Origin: an uncultured Bacteroidaceae bacterium
GTDB lineage: Bacteria > Bacteroidota > Bacteroidia > Bacteroidales > Bacteroidaceae
Length of the DNA stretch: 52,106 bases
Assembly (NCBI GenBank): GCA_905233285.1
Contig: CAJODY010000008.1
Location: 1-52,106, forward strand
Direction of reading: 5' to 3'
Position numbers and translations under genes: made by a program
Notes under the pieces: generated by a model
The model's database searches: none
What the model saw: only the letters and a program-made list of their open reading frames with translations
What the model was told of the DNA's origin: nothing
In this document: positions 40,704-50,238 of the stretch, piece after piece
Layout of the letters: every line of letters begins with the position of its first letter
Numbering within the stretch: position 1 is the first letter of the stretch

Positions 40704-42694
40704 AAAGAAGTTTGATTTTTTTATTCGGATTCTATTTCTTTATGTTCACGATGGCTCAAAACAAACAGTTTACACTCGACGACCTCATTCCCGGAGGCAC
40801 TAAATACAAGGAAATGCGACCCGAGAATCGTCAGTTTGTTTTTTTGAACGATAAGGTAGTGGAGCAGGAATCGGAACCGGAGAAACAACCCGAGCGCACC
40901 AAGACTGTGGACTACAATCTGTTTGTTGACGACATACAAATCACCTATGATGGTTCGCCTGCAATAGTATATGGGAAGGCTGTCCACCGCGATGAATACG
41001 GATGTACAAAAGGACTCTTCTGGAGTCCCGACTCCTTGTTACTGGCCTTCTACCGCATGGATCAGAGTATGGTGTCACCCTATCCGCAGGTCAATATTAC
41101 CCCGACGGAAAAGTCCCAGTGTTACGAAGCCAAGGATGCAAGTTCGTTGAAAAGTCGTATCGCAGCACTCGAACCGGACTATTATCCGATGACGGGTGAG
41201 ACATCTCACCTCGTAACCATCGGTGTTTATAATACTAAGACTCAGAAGACAATCTATCTGAATGCAGGCGACCCGACCGACCGCTATTTCACAAATGTGG
41301 CATGGGGACCCAATTCCGACCGAATCTATGTCATAGAACTCAATCGCGATGTACGCGATTATGAACTAAAAGAATATGATGCTGCTACGGGTAACTACTT
41401 GCGTACATTGCTTAGCGAACATAACGACAAATATGTTGAGCCCCTCAATCCTATCCAGTTCCTGCCTTGGCAGAACGATTACTTCATCATTCAGTCGCGA
41501 AAAAGTGGGTTTAACCACATATATCTGTACAGACTGCCTGAAAAGGGTGAGGCACAACAGGTCAGCCAACTCACTCAAGGCGAGTGGGAAGTTCTTTCAG
41601 TTCAAGGTTTTTCAGCAGCGATGAAGTCAGTGATTTATACCTCAAACGAATCGCATCCACTCAATCAGTCGCTCTACAGCGTCAACACAAAAGGACGTCG
41701 TACTTTGCTCGGCAATGCTGAGGGGTGGCATGAGAATATCAACATTTCAGAATCGGGTAAGTTTATCATCGATAATTACAGCACTCCTACTACACCACGC
41801 AACATTGACCTTATCAACGTGAAGACGGGTAAGGCTCGCAATCTGTTCATGGCTTCCGATAAATTTGCCGACGGTGGTTATGCTATACCGCAGATACGTA
41901 TCGGAACTCTTAAGGCTGCAGATGGTACAACAGACCTGTACTATCGTATGATATTGCCTCCTGATTTTAATCCTCAGAAGAAATATCCTGTGGTCACTTA
42001 TGTATATGGCGGCCCTCATCTCCACCTTATCGATGCACGCTATAACTACTCAGCCCGTGGTTGGGACCTCTATATGGCTCAGCGTGGATATATCATGTTC
42101 TCGCTCGATAACCGTGGCTCAGAACATCGTGGTGCTGACTTCGAACAGGTTACCTTCCATCATCTTGGACTGGAGGAGGTTCAGGACCAGATGAAGGGTG
42201 TGGAGTATCTGTGTTCTCTACCTTATGTAGATGCCGACAGGATGGGTATTCACGGCTGGTCTTATGGTGGATATATGACTACCTCGCTGATGACCCGTTT
42301 CACGGAGTCAGACACTCCAAAACCTGGAACCTTCAATGGTACTTCACCATATAAGGTTGGAGTGGCTGGCGGCCCTGTAATCGACTGGCATTTCTACGAA
42401 GTGATGTATGGTGAGCGATATATGGGAACAGACAAGGAAAATCCCGATGGATACGAGGCAACTACTTTGCTTACAAAAGCTGAGAATCTGGAAGGGAAAC
42501 TACTCATCATCTATGGTTACAACGACCCGATTTGTGTACCGCAGCATACCCTGAGTTTCCTGCGTGCTTGTATCAATGCGAATAAATACCCTGATTTATT
42601 CACTTATCCTGGTGACGGGCATAATATGTCGGGTACAGACCGAATACATCTTCACAATATCATAACGAACTATTTCGATACACATCTTAAATAA
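40700..42694 (+). CDS. Dipeptidyl-peptidase IV-like S9 protease, shortened N-terminal propeller
   Basis: The 664-residue protein has a signal peptide (RSLIFLFGFYFFMFTMAQ), a beta-propeller and a C-terminal hydrolase. VYGKAVHRDEYGCTKGLFWS and LAFYRMDQSMVSPYPQVNIT are typical S9B. The nucleophile lies in GWSYGGYMTTSLM, the Asp in IIYGYNDPICVPQHTLSF and the His in GDGHNMSGTDRIHLHN. DPP-IV cleaves X-Pro dipeptides in the periplasm. Relatives have some 60 more residues between QFTLDDLIPGG and VYGKAVHRDE; here only a short stretch links them, with EQESEPEKQPERT. That may be real or another deletion. Near the catalytic Ser there is an extra DTPKPGTFNG loop. Confidence 0.85.
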   Translation: MKRSLIFLFGFYFFMFTMAQNKQFTLDDLIPGGTKYKEMRPENRQFVFLNDKVVEQESEPEKQPERTKTVDYNLFVDDIQITYDGSPAIVYGKAVHRDEYGCTKGLFWSPDSLLLAFYRMDQSMVSPYPQVNITPTEKSQCYEAKDASSLKSRIAALEPDYYPMTGETSHLVTIGVYNTKTQKTIYLNAGDPTDRYFTNVAWGPNSDRIYVIELNRDVRDYELKEYDAATGNYLRTLLSEHNDKYVEPLNPIQFLPWQNDYFIIQSRKSGFNHIYLYRLPEKGEAQQVSQLTQGEWEVLSVQGFSAAMKSVIYTSNESHPLNQSLYSVNTKGRRTLLGNAEGWHENINISESGKFIIDNYSTPTTPRNIDLINVKTGKARNLFMASDKFADGGYAIPQIRIGTLKAADGTTDLYYRMILPPDFNPQKKYPVVTYVYGGPHLHLIDARYNYSARGWDLYMAQRGYIMFSLDNRGSEHRGADFEQVTFHHLGLEEVQDQMKGVEYLCSLPYVDADRMGIHGWSYGGYMTTSLMTRFTESDTPKPGTFNGTSPYKVGVAGGPVIDWHFYEVMYGERYMGTDKENPDGYEATTLLTKAENLEGKLLIIYGYNDPICVPQHTLSFLRACINANKYPDLFTYPGDGHNMSGTDRIHLHNIITNYFDTHLK

Positions 42695-42700
42695 TATAGA

Positions 42701-43498
42701 ATGAAGAAACTGACAGTCATAAAAGTGGGTGGTAAGATTGTAGAGGAAGAAGACACCCTGCAACAACTGCTCAAGAACTTCTCCGCCATCGAGGGTCCCA
42801 AGGTGCTTGTACATGGAGGCGGGCGTTCTGCAACCAAACTGGCAGCCCAGTTGGGTATAGAATCTACTATGATTGACGGACGTCGTGTTACCGATGCCGA
42901 TATGTTACGTGTAGTGACTATGGTCTATGGTGGACTGGTCAACAAGAATATCGTGGCACGACTCCAAGCCTGTGGCATCAATGCTCTCGGACTGACGGGT
43001 GCCGACATGAACGTAATCCTTTCCCATCGTCGCAAGCCCAAAAACGTGAAGCTGGCTGACGGCACGGAACAGATGGTCGATTTCGGATATGTAGGCGATG
43101 TCGATTCTGCCGATGGTGAAAGACTGGCAAAGATTATCGAACAGGGTATCACGCCAGTCATGGCTCCTTTGACTCATGACGGAAAAGGCTCCCTCCTTAA
43201 CACCAATGCTGATACCATAGCCGGTACGACAGCAAAAGCCCTTGCGCCGTTCTTCGACGTAACACTTATTTACACATTCGAACATGCAGGTGTGCTTCGT
43301 AATGCCGATGACGAAAGCAGTGTCATTCCACATATCGACAGCTGTTCGTTCGAGCAGTATAAAGCTGACGGCACTATATCTGGAGGTATGATTCCGAAGA
43401 TTGAGAACGCACTCGAAGCCATTGCAGCCGGAGTGCGTCGTGTCATCATCACACATGCCAACGCCATCGATGGTAATCATGGTACAATAATAGAATAA
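42701..43498 (+). CDS. argB: Acetylglutamate kinase
   Basis: The 265-residue kinase phosphorylates the side chain carboxylate of N-acetylglutamate in arginine synthesis. TVIKVGGKIVEEED is the N-terminal phosphate loop. VLVHGGGRSATKLAAQLGIE, MVYGGLVNKNIVARL, GLTGADMNVILSHRRK and LLNTNADTIAGTTAKALAPF follow the family. In Bacteroidetes some relatives act on N-succinyl rather than N-acetyl intermediates, so the acyl group is not certain. It is six bases after the peptidase gene. argH is at 20043, so the pathway is scattered. Confidence 0.92.
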   Translation: MKKLTVIKVGGKIVEEEDTLQQLLKNFSAIEGPKVLVHGGGRSATKLAAQLGIESTMIDGRRVTDADMLRVVTMVYGGLVNKNIVARLQACGINALGLTGADMNVILSHRRKPKNVKLADGTEQMVDFGYVGDVDSADGERLAKIIEQGITPVMAPLTHDGKGSLLNTNADTIAGTTAKALAPFFDVTLIYTFEHAGVLRNADDESSVIPHIDSCSFEQYKADGTISGGMIPKIENALEAIAAGVRRVIITHANAIDGNHGTIIE

Positions 43499-43511
43499 AA
43501 AACAGATAACA

Positions 43512-44000
43512 TTGGACTTCACCCGCGACATATTACCCCTTAAGAACGTACTCTTCCGCACAGCTCTGCGCATTACCATGAACAGAGAGGAATCGGAGGA
43601 TATTGTCCAAGACACGCTCCTGAAACTATGGGAACGTCACGAGGAACTGTCGTCGGTCAACAATCTTGAGTCGTTCGCCATAAGTGCAGCCCGCAATCTG
43701 GCCCTCGACCGCATAGCCCTGCACCAGAATAAGGTCATCACCCTCAACGAAGAATTGCACGACACAGCTGATAGCAGTGTGTCGGCGCATGAGCAGTTGG
43801 TTATGGGAGAAAGGATGGATATGTTCCACCAACTGATAAGTCAGTTACCCGAGAAGCAGCGTACAGCTATCCATCTGCGTGATATTGAGGGTAAGACATA
43901 CCGGGAAATAGGGGAAATTATGGGTATATCTGAGTCGGATGTGAAGATAAGTATCTACCGAGGTCGAGATTTTTTGAAAAAAAACTTCCGAAACCTGTAA
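43512..44000 (+). CDS. ECF-type RNA polymerase sigma factor
   Basis: The 162-residue protein has region 2 (RITMNREESEDIVQDTLLKL and W-rich continuation) and region 4 (LISQLPEKQRTAIHLRDIEG, then YREIGEIMGISESDVKISIY). The start is a TTG at 43512, since an in-frame stop lies seven codons upstream and no ATG is in between. ECF factors direct polymerase to stress or transport promoters under control of an anti-sigma factor. The next gene (44043) looks like that partner. There is no TonB receptor or SusC nearby, unlike many Bacteroidetes ECF systems. Confidence 0.85.
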   Translation: MDFTRDILPLKNVLFRTALRITMNREESEDIVQDTLLKLWERHEELSSVNNLESFAISAARNLALDRIALHQNKVITLNEELHDTADSSVSAHEQLVMGERMDMFHQLISQLPEKQRTAIHLRDIEGKTYREIGEIMGISESDVKISIYRGRDFLKKNFRNL

Positions 44001-44042
44001 CTTTTTCCTTTCTCATCCGTCATACTTATCGAAGACGTTATT

Positions 44043-44528
44043 ATGAACTATCAATACATAGAACAACTCATCGAACGCTACTTCTCCTGTCAGACCACTC
44101 TGCAGGAAGAGCAGATTCTTCGTTCCTTCTTCGTGGGCGAGGATGTTCCGGGTCACCTGATGCAATATGCGGAACTGTTCCGCTGCGAAAACGAAGCAAA
44201 GCAGGAATGCCTCGGTAGTGATTTCGACGATAAGATGATAGCTCTGATAGGCAATAGCGATAATAAGACAAAGACGCTTCAGCCACAACGACGTTTCACT
44301 CCGTTCTTCCGTGCAGCAGCCGTCGTAGCAATCGTGATTACAGTAGGAAGTGCTGCAGACCATGCTATCAGCAGTCAGTCGGAAACGAATGCGGAAAGTG
44401 CCATCGCCATCGATCCTTACATCCGCCAGTCTGAAATTCAGAACACCATAAAGGTTAAGGACATGAGTCAGGCAGAGGTAAAACCCCAGGTTGATACTTT
44501 ATTGGTACAGCCGTCGGAAATGAATTGA
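44043..44528 (+). CDS. Putative anti-sigma factor, single-pass membrane protein
   Basis: The 161-residue protein has a soluble N-terminal part starting MNYQYIEQLIERYFSCQTTL, with EEQILRSFFVGEDVPGHLMQ. One membrane segment lies around residues 88-108 (RAAAVVAIVITVGSAADHAI), followed by a short tail. This order (cytosolic helix bundle, one helix, outside tail) is the usual form of anti-sigma partners, and the N-terminal pattern recurs next to ECF genes in Bacteroidales. I see no FecR or zinc-finger motif. Its position 42 bases after the sigma factor is the main evidence for the function. Confidence 0.6.
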   Translation: MNYQYIEQLIERYFSCQTTLQEEQILRSFFVGEDVPGHLMQYAELFRCENEAKQECLGSDFDDKMIALIGNSDNKTKTLQPQRRFTPFFRAAAVVAIVITVGSAADHAISSQSETNAESAIAIDPYIRQSEIQNTIKVKDMSQAEVKPQVDTLLVQPSEMN

Positions 44529-44655
44529 AAACTTTAGAATACTTAAACATAATAATTGCTTTAACTAAACCTTAATTAGCCTTTTGGTTGGGGAGCTGCG
44601 AAGTTCACCGACTCAAGAAAGACCTAATAGAGGTCCAAATCTCTCAAAAAAAAGG

Positions 44656-44685
44656 AAAAGGATGCGCTGTGCAGCACATCCTTTT
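44656..44685. terminator. Bidirectional terminator
   Basis: AAAAGGATG (44656-44664) pairs with CATCCTTTT (44677-44685), with an inner GCTG/CAGC stem. A-runs lie before and T-runs after it, so it can stop transcripts from both the sigma-factor operon and the convergent HIT gene. The surrounding 44529-44707 holds no gene. Confidence 0.85.
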
Positions 44686-44707
44686 TCGCTTTTTTATACA
44701 GTTCCTT

Positions 44708-45103
44708 TTATTTCTTGAACTCTGCGTAAATCTTGTCAGCAATAGCCTTGAACTCTTCCTGACTCAGCTTCAGTTTCTCCTTGCGGAAATCTGCGTCTGC
44801 CTCGCTTTGCATAGGAATGAGGTGGATATGTGCGTGTGGCACTTCCAGTCCGAGCACAACCTCAGCTACTTTTACACAAGGACATGCAGCCTTGACTGCG
44901 ACAGCTACTTTCTTTGCAAACTGTTGGAACCGTGCAATCTCATCGTCTTCCATGTCGAAGATGTAATCTACTTCGCGACGTGGAATGACCAACGTATGTC
45001 CTTTTACAAGCGGATTGATGTCAAGAAAAGCGTAGAACTCGTCATTCTCTGCACACTTGTAACTTGGAATCTCGCCTGCTGCTATTTTTGAAAAGATATC
45101 CAT
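44708..45103 (-). CDS. HIT-family nucleotide hydrolase
   Basis: The 131-residue protein belongs to the histidine triad family, with MDIFSKIAAGEIPSYKCAEN and the triad HAHIHLIPM near residue 90. Such proteins hydrolyse AMP-lysine-type phosphoramidates (HinT) or related nucleotides; the substrate cannot be told from sequence. GHTLVIPRREVDYIFDMEDD is typical. It starts four bases after greA and shares its transcript. Confidence 0.9.
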   Translation of the reverse strand: MDIFSKIAAGEIPSYKCAENDEFYAFLDINPLVKGHTLVIPRREVDYIFDMEDDEIARFQQFAKKVAVAVKAACPCVKVAEVVLGLEVPHAHIHLIPMQSEADADFRKEKLKLSQEEFKAIADKIYAEFKK

Positions 45104-45107
45104 AGCC

Positions 45108-45575
45108 TTATCCTACTGAAATGTTCATGATTTCAAGGTCGATGTCACCTGCTGGAACCTTTACCGATACGATGTCACCTACCTTATGTCCGAGCAGTCC
45201 TTTTGCAATCGGAGTGGTAACACTAATCTTATTCTCGCGGATGTTTGCCTCACCGTCGCTCACGATGGTATAGGTCATCTTTGTGCCAGTCTTCACCATA
45301 CGGAGTTCTACCTTCGACAGGATGGACACTTCGTCGGTCTTCACACGACTTGTATCAAGAATCTTTGTATCAGCTAACTGAGCCTTCAGGAGCGCAATCT
45401 TAGATTCGAGTTTTCCCTGAGCTTCCTTTGCAGCGTCATATTCTGCATTTTCCGAGAGGTCACCCTTCTCGCGAGCTTCCTGTATCTGCTGAATTACTGC
45501 AGGGCGCTCAACTTCTTCGAGTTGTTTGATTTGGGCACGTAATTTATCGTAGCCCTCTTGCGACATGTATGCCAT
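45108..45575 (-). CDS. greA: Transcription elongation factor GreA
   Basis: The 155-residue factor helps stalled RNA polymerase cleave its transcript. The N-terminal coiled coil carries the acidic tip DLSENAEYDAAKEAQGKLES, and the C-terminal FKBP-like domain ends GLLGHKVGDIVSVKVPAGDI. It starts MAYMSQEGYDKLRAQIKQLE. A TAACTTCG box at 45685-45678 on the minus strand, about 100 bases upstream, is its probable promoter. The HIT gene follows. Confidence 0.95.
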   Translation of the reverse strand: MAYMSQEGYDKLRAQIKQLEEVERPAVIQQIQEAREKGDLSENAEYDAAKEAQGKLESKIALLKAQLADTKILDTSRVKTDEVSILSKVELRMVKTGTKMTYTIVSDGEANIRENKISVTTPIAKGLLGHKVGDIVSVKVPAGDIDLEIMNISVG

Positions 45576-45677
45576 TGTATGATTTGGTTTTAATTATTAA
45601 TCTACCTTGCTTTCCCATAGTGTAAAAAAGAATCCCGAAACTATTGCTCCGGAACCCTCTGACTATGTTTTTCGCTG

Positions 45678-45767
45678 CGAAGTTACGGCAAACTATGCTA
45701 AATACAAAATAAAATGAGATAATAAATGAAAAATAAGAGCACAAGAACATTAAAATGTATATCTTTG
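45678..45767. promoter_or_regulatory. Divergent promoters of greA and nadB
   Basis: On the minus strand 45685-45678 reads TAACTTCG for greA. On the plus strand 45760-45767 reads TATCTTTG, an exact TAnnTTTG, 28 bases before the nadB ATG. The rest of 45576-45795 is AT-rich and holds no gene. Confidence 0.6.
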
Positions 45768-45795
45768 CATTGAAATCTACAACTAAGATGATATC

Positions 45796-47391
45796 ATGAC
45801 ACGTAAATTCGATTTTCTCATTATCGGCTCGGGAGTAGCAGGCATGAGTTATGCACTTAAAGTTGCGGCAGCCAAGAAGGGTAAGGTTGCTATCATTTGT
45901 AAGACCACCATGGAGGAGGCAAACACAGCCAAGGCTCAAGGTGGTATATCATCTGTGACCAATCTGCTTGTCGATAACTTCGAAAAGCACATTGAGGACA
46001 CGATGATTGCCGGCGACTATATCTCCGACCCCGAAGCAGTCCGTCAGGTGGTTACCCGTGCTCCGGAAGGCATACGCGACCTTGTGCGTTGGGGTGTCAA
46101 CTTCGACAAGAAAGAGGACGGCAGTTACGACCTCCATCGTGAAGGTGGTCATTCCGAGTTTCGAATTCTCCATCATGCCGACGATACAGGTGCTGAAATT
46201 CAGCGTGGACTCATGGAAGCTGTTCGTTCCAATCCCGACATCGAGATATTCGAAGGTTACTTTGCCGTTGAAATCATCACCCAACACCACCTCGGCATAC
46301 GTGTCACCCGACGTACACCTGATATTGAATGCTTCGGAGCTTACGTTTTGAACCCCAAGACTGGCAAGATAGACACTTTCCTGTCCAAGGTGACCCTCAT
46401 GGCTACAGGAGGTACGGGTGCCATATATGCAACCACCTCCAACCCGTCCATCGCCACTGGCGACGGCATCGCTATGGTCTATCGTGCCAAAGGTAAAGTG
46501 AAAGATATGGAATTCGTGCAGTTCCATCCAACTGTTCTTTACAATCCGAAGGAGACCCATCCTGCCTACCTTATCACCGAGGCTATGCGTGGTTACGGTG
46601 GCATACTCCGTCTGCCCAACGGCGAGGAGTTCATGCAGAAATACGATGAACGTCTCTCCCTGGCTCCTCGCGACATCGTGGCACGTGCCATCGACAACGA
46701 AATGAAGATTCATGCCCTCGACCACGTCTGTCTCGACGTCACACATAAAGACCCTGAGGAGACCAAACACCACTTCCCCAATATCTATGCGAAGTGTCTG
46801 AGTATCGGCATCGACATCACAAAGCAATATATCCCTGTAGCCCCCTCTGCCCACTATATGTGTGGCGGTATTGTGGTCGATCTCGACGGACAGAGCACTA
46901 TCCGCCGCCTCTATGCCGTGGGCGAATGTTCATGTACCGGACTCCATGGCGGAAATCGTCTGGCCTCCAACTCTCTCATCGAAGCCGTTGTTTATGCCGA
47001 TGCGGCTGCGAAGCATTCGCTCGAAGTCATCGACCAATATGAATTCAACGAACGCATACCCGAATGGAACGATGAAGGCACTATGACAAACGAGGAGAAA
47101 GTGCTCATAGCCCAAGACGCCAAAGAGGTGGGACAGATAATGTCCACTTATGTCGGTATCGTTCGTTCCAACCTCCGACTTCATCGTGCGTGGGAACGTC
47201 TAGACCTTCTCTACGAAGAGACCGAACATCTGTTCAAGCGTGTGAAACCTACAAAAGACATCTGCGAACTGCGTAACATGATAAACGTGGGTTACCTCAT
47301 CACTCGTCAGGCTCTTGAACGTAAGGAATCACGTGGACTCCACTATACCGTCGATTACGCAAAGCATGCCCTCGATATAGAAAAGAAATAG
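45796..47391 (+). CDS. nadB: L-aspartate oxidase
   Basis: The 531-residue flavoprotein oxidises aspartate to iminoaspartate for NAD synthesis. KFDFLIIGSGVAGMSYALKV is the FAD-binding start. KAQGGISSVTNLLVDNFEKH, LHREGGHSEFRILHHADDTG, FVQFHPTVLYNPKETHPAYL and the conserved HYMCGGI and GLHGGNRLASNSLIEAV segments agree with the NadB/succinate dehydrogenase flavoprotein family. NadA and NadC are not adjacent. Succinate dehydrogenase subunit A is related, but the length and the anaerobic type of motifs fit NadB. Confidence 0.93.
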   Translation: MTRKFDFLIIGSGVAGMSYALKVAAAKKGKVAIICKTTMEEANTAKAQGGISSVTNLLVDNFEKHIEDTMIAGDYISDPEAVRQVVTRAPEGIRDLVRWGVNFDKKEDGSYDLHREGGHSEFRILHHADDTGAEIQRGLMEAVRSNPDIEIFEGYFAVEIITQHHLGIRVTRRTPDIECFGAYVLNPKTGKIDTFLSKVTLMATGGTGAIYATTSNPSIATGDGIAMVYRAKGKVKDMEFVQFHPTVLYNPKETHPAYLITEAMRGYGGILRLPNGEEFMQKYDERLSLAPRDIVARAIDNEMKIHALDHVCLDVTHKDPEETKHHFPNIYAKCLSIGIDITKQYIPVAPSAHYMCGGIVVDLDGQSTIRRLYAVGECSCTGLHGGNRLASNSLIEAVVYADAAAKHSLEVIDQYEFNERIPEWNDEGTMTNEEKVLIAQDAKEVGQIMSTYVGIVRSNLRLHRAWERLDLLYEETEHLFKRVKPTKDICELRNMINVGYLITRQALERKESRGLHYTVDYAKHALDIEKK

Positions 47392-47412
47392 AATCTCATC
47401 CAGCCTATTTTG

Positions 47413-47448
47413 GCCCAATAGACCCAATAACCCCATTAACCCCATCAT
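47413..47448 (+). repeat. Nonamer-type tandem spacer between nadB and the M16 gene
   Basis: Four units read gcccaatag, acccaataa, ccccattaa, ccccatcat: period nine, all built on a CCCAATA/CCCATTA theme. It fills most of the 63-base gap. Confidence 0.5.
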
Positions 47449-47454
47449 TTTCCG

Positions 47455-50238
47455 ATGAAAAAGATAACCTTCTCCCTTGTCCTTCTTCTTTCCGTAGTGG
47501 TAGCTTTCGCTCAGCCCCTGCCACTCGACCCGGCAGTACGCTACGGCACATTACCCAACGGACTCACCTACTACCTGCGCTACAATAACTGGCCTGAACA
47601 GCGTGCCGACTTCTACATAGCACAGCGGGTAGGTTCCATCCAGGAAGAGGACAACCAGCGCGGACTCGCCCACTTCCTCGAACACATGTGTTTCAACGGT
47701 ACCACCCATTTTCCTGGTGACCGTATCAAGACCTACCTTGAGGGTATCGGAGTGAGGTTCGGCGAAAACCTCAACGCCTACACCTCGTTCGACGAGACTG
47801 TATATAATATAAATAATGTGAATGTGAAGATAGAGGGTGCCATCGACACCTGCTTGCTCATTCTTCACGATTGGAGCCACGACCTCCTGCTCGAGGGTGA
47901 GGAGATAGACAAGGAGAGGGGAGTCATCAACGAAGAGTGGCGTGCCCGTACCTCAGCCATGATGCGTATGTACGAGACGGCACTTCCCGAACTCTATCCG
48001 GGTAGCCGCTATGGTCATCGCCTTCCCATCGGCACTATGGATATTGTCATGAACTTCCCTTACGAGGCTCTGCGCAGCTATTATCGCAAATGGTATCGTC
48101 CCGACCTTCAGGCTATCATTATTGTGGGTGACATCGATGTTGATGCCATTGAGTCGAAGATAAAGGACGTATTTGCCGACATAGCTCCTGCATCGGCCGA
48201 TGCAGCCAAGTTCGAGCGCTATCCGGTACCCGACAACAGGGAACCTATCGTGACCATCAACAAGGATAAGGAATACCCGCCTAACAACATCAGCCTTTTC
48301 TGGAAGGTTGACCCATTCCCACGCGACAACAATACAGAATACATGATATTCAGTTTCCTTACCGATGCCATGTCGAGTATGTTTGCCGAACGTCGTGACG
48401 ACATAGTTCAGAAGCCCGACGTGCCGTTCCTGAATATCGACTTAGGCTATAATACCTACTTCATATCTAAGACCAAGGAGGCATTCCAGGCCAGCGTTGT
48501 GTGCAGGGAAAACAAGTACAAGGAAGGTCTGCAGGCATTCTATCGTGAGGTTCTGCGTGCCAAGCGCTACGGATTTACGCCAGCAGAGTTCGAACGCTAT
48601 AAAGCGGATTATCTTTCCCGCCTCGAACGGGCCTACCTGCATCGCGATAAGGTGCAGAGCAGCAACTATGTCCACGAATATGTGCGCCATTTCATCGACC
48701 ATGAACCGTCTCCGGGCATCGAGGTCGAATATGCCCTGATGAATCAGATTGTACCTTCAACCAACGTTGAAATGGTCAATCATCTCTTTGCGCTCAAGCC
48801 CGACTCCAACTTCGTCGTGGCTATGTTTGGAGCTGACAAGCCCGACAATCACCTGCCCACAAAGCAGGAACTGCTCGACTGGCTCGCAGAAGTAGAGAAG
48901 GAAGATATTCAGCCGCTTGAGGACACGACGAGCAACCAACCTCTCATCTCCTCCATGCCTGCTCCGGGTACTGTAAAGAAAATCAAAGATGAGATATATG
49001 ATGCCAAACTCATCGTCCTGAGCAACGGCGTAAAGGTACACGTCAAGCAGACCGACTTCTCGCCCAACCAGATAAGCTTCTTCGCCCAGAGTTTCGGTGG
49101 TAACTCGCTTTATAGCGACGATGAATACTTGCAGACGAGCAACGTAGGCGGTGTGAAAGTAGGTGGACTGGGCAACTTCAGCGCTACTGACCTCAACAAG
49201 ATTCTTGCAGGCAAGCAGGCCAGTGCCAATGCTTTCGTAGGAATCTTCGCAGAAGGTATACAAGGTTCGTGCGTGAAGAAAGACCTTGAGACACTTCTCC
49301 AGCTCGTTTATCTCACGTTTACTGCTCCACGCAAAGATCAGGAAGCATTCGACGCACTTATCAACCGCACGAAGGAGACACTTCGCAATCAGGAGATGCA
49401 ACCAACCATCGCACTCGTCGATACCGTTGCCAAGGTCATCTACAAGAATCATCCGCGTGCCGTACGCATCCGTCCTGCCGACCTCGACAGTCTCGACTAC
49501 GACCGTCTCATTCAGATTTATCGCGAACGCTTTGCCGACGGCGACGACTTCGAGTTCTTCATCGTGGGCGACTGTAATGCCGATTCCATCGCACCTCTCC
49601 TTGCCAAGTACCTCGGTGCCCTGCCTACTCTGCCGGGCAAAGAGAAATACAAGATTATAACCCTTCGCGACCCCCAAGGCGAAATCTACAATGTATTCGA
49701 GAAGGAGCAGGAGACACCGCGTGCCATCGTCAACTTCTCTTACCACACCAAGATGAAGCCTACTCTCCGCAACGGAATCATCATCGACATGATTCAGCAA
49801 CTCATGGACATGCTCTACACAGAGACAGTTCGCGAGGACGAAGGCGGAGCCTACGGAGTTCCTGTTCGTGGTAGCATCGTTCGCTACCCGGCGGATGAGG
49901 CTGCCATCACCATCTCGCTCACTACGGCACCTGAAAAACGTGCCAAGATGACCGAAATCATCTATCAGGGCATCGACCAGTTCGTCGCTAACGGACCTAA
50001 CCCCGAGAACGTGCAGAAGGTTAAGAAATACATGCTTCGTCGTCATGCCGAGCAGCTGAAGAACAATGGCTACTGGATGAACCGGATGGTAGAACATGCC
50101 ATGTGGGGCGATGAAGTCGTGAAACCATTCGAAAAGACACTCAACTCCATCACTCCTGCCGACATCCAGAAAGTTGCAAAAGCCATCTTCCGCTCCGGCA
50201 ACCATTGTGAAGTAGGTATGACTACTCCGATTAAGTAG
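47455..50238 (+). CDS. M16-family zinc protease (insulinase-like)
   Basis: The 927-residue secreted protease has a signal peptide (ITFSLVLLLSVVVAFAQ) and two M16 halves. The zinc site is the inverted HxxEH motif in GLAHFLEHMCFNGTTHFPGD (His 73, Glu 76, His 77), with the distal Glu in EEIDKERGVINEEWRARTSA. The C-terminal half starts near KLIVLSNGVKVHVKQTDFSP and lacks HxxEH, as usual for the inactive half. It degrades small peptides in the periplasm or outer membrane. It follows nadB by 63 bases and dacB follows after a heptamer repeat. Confidence 0.9.
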   Translation: MKKITFSLVLLLSVVVAFAQPLPLDPAVRYGTLPNGLTYYLRYNNWPEQRADFYIAQRVGSIQEEDNQRGLAHFLEHMCFNGTTHFPGDRIKTYLEGIGVRFGENLNAYTSFDETVYNINNVNVKIEGAIDTCLLILHDWSHDLLLEGEEIDKERGVINEEWRARTSAMMRMYETALPELYPGSRYGHRLPIGTMDIVMNFPYEALRSYYRKWYRPDLQAIIIVGDIDVDAIESKIKDVFADIAPASADAAKFERYPVPDNREPIVTINKDKEYPPNNISLFWKVDPFPRDNNTEYMIFSFLTDAMSSMFAERRDDIVQKPDVPFLNIDLGYNTYFISKTKEAFQASVVCRENKYKEGLQAFYREVLRAKRYGFTPAEFERYKADYLSRLERAYLHRDKVQSSNYVHEYVRHFIDHEPSPGIEVEYALMNQIVPSTNVEMVNHLFALKPDSNFVVAMFGADKPDNHLPTKQELLDWLAEVEKEDIQPLEDTTSNQPLISSMPAPGTVKKIKDEIYDAKLIVLSNGVKVHVKQTDFSPNQISFFAQSFGGNSLYSDDEYLQTSNVGGVKVGGLGNFSATDLNKILAGKQASANAFVGIFAEGIQGSCVKKDLETLLQLVYLTFTAPRKDQEAFDALINRTKETLRNQEMQPTIALVDTVAKVIYKNHPRAVRIRPADLDSLDYDRLIQIYRERFADGDDFEFFIVGDCNADSIAPLLAKYLGALPTLPGKEKYKIITLRDPQGEIYNVFEKEQETPRAIVNFSYHTKMKPTLRNGIIIDMIQQLMDMLYTETVREDEGGAYGVPVRGSIVRYPADEAAITISLTTAPEKRAKMTEIIYQGIDQFVANGPNPENVQKVKKYMLRRHAEQLKNNGYWMNRMVEHAMWGDEVVKPFEKTLNSITPADIQKVAKAIFRSGNHCEVGMTTPIK

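Noticed and set aside
43512-44528. Sigma/anti-sigma pair as part of a SusCD-type polysaccharide locus
   Set aside because: No TonB-dependent receptor, SusD or FecR-like protein is near.
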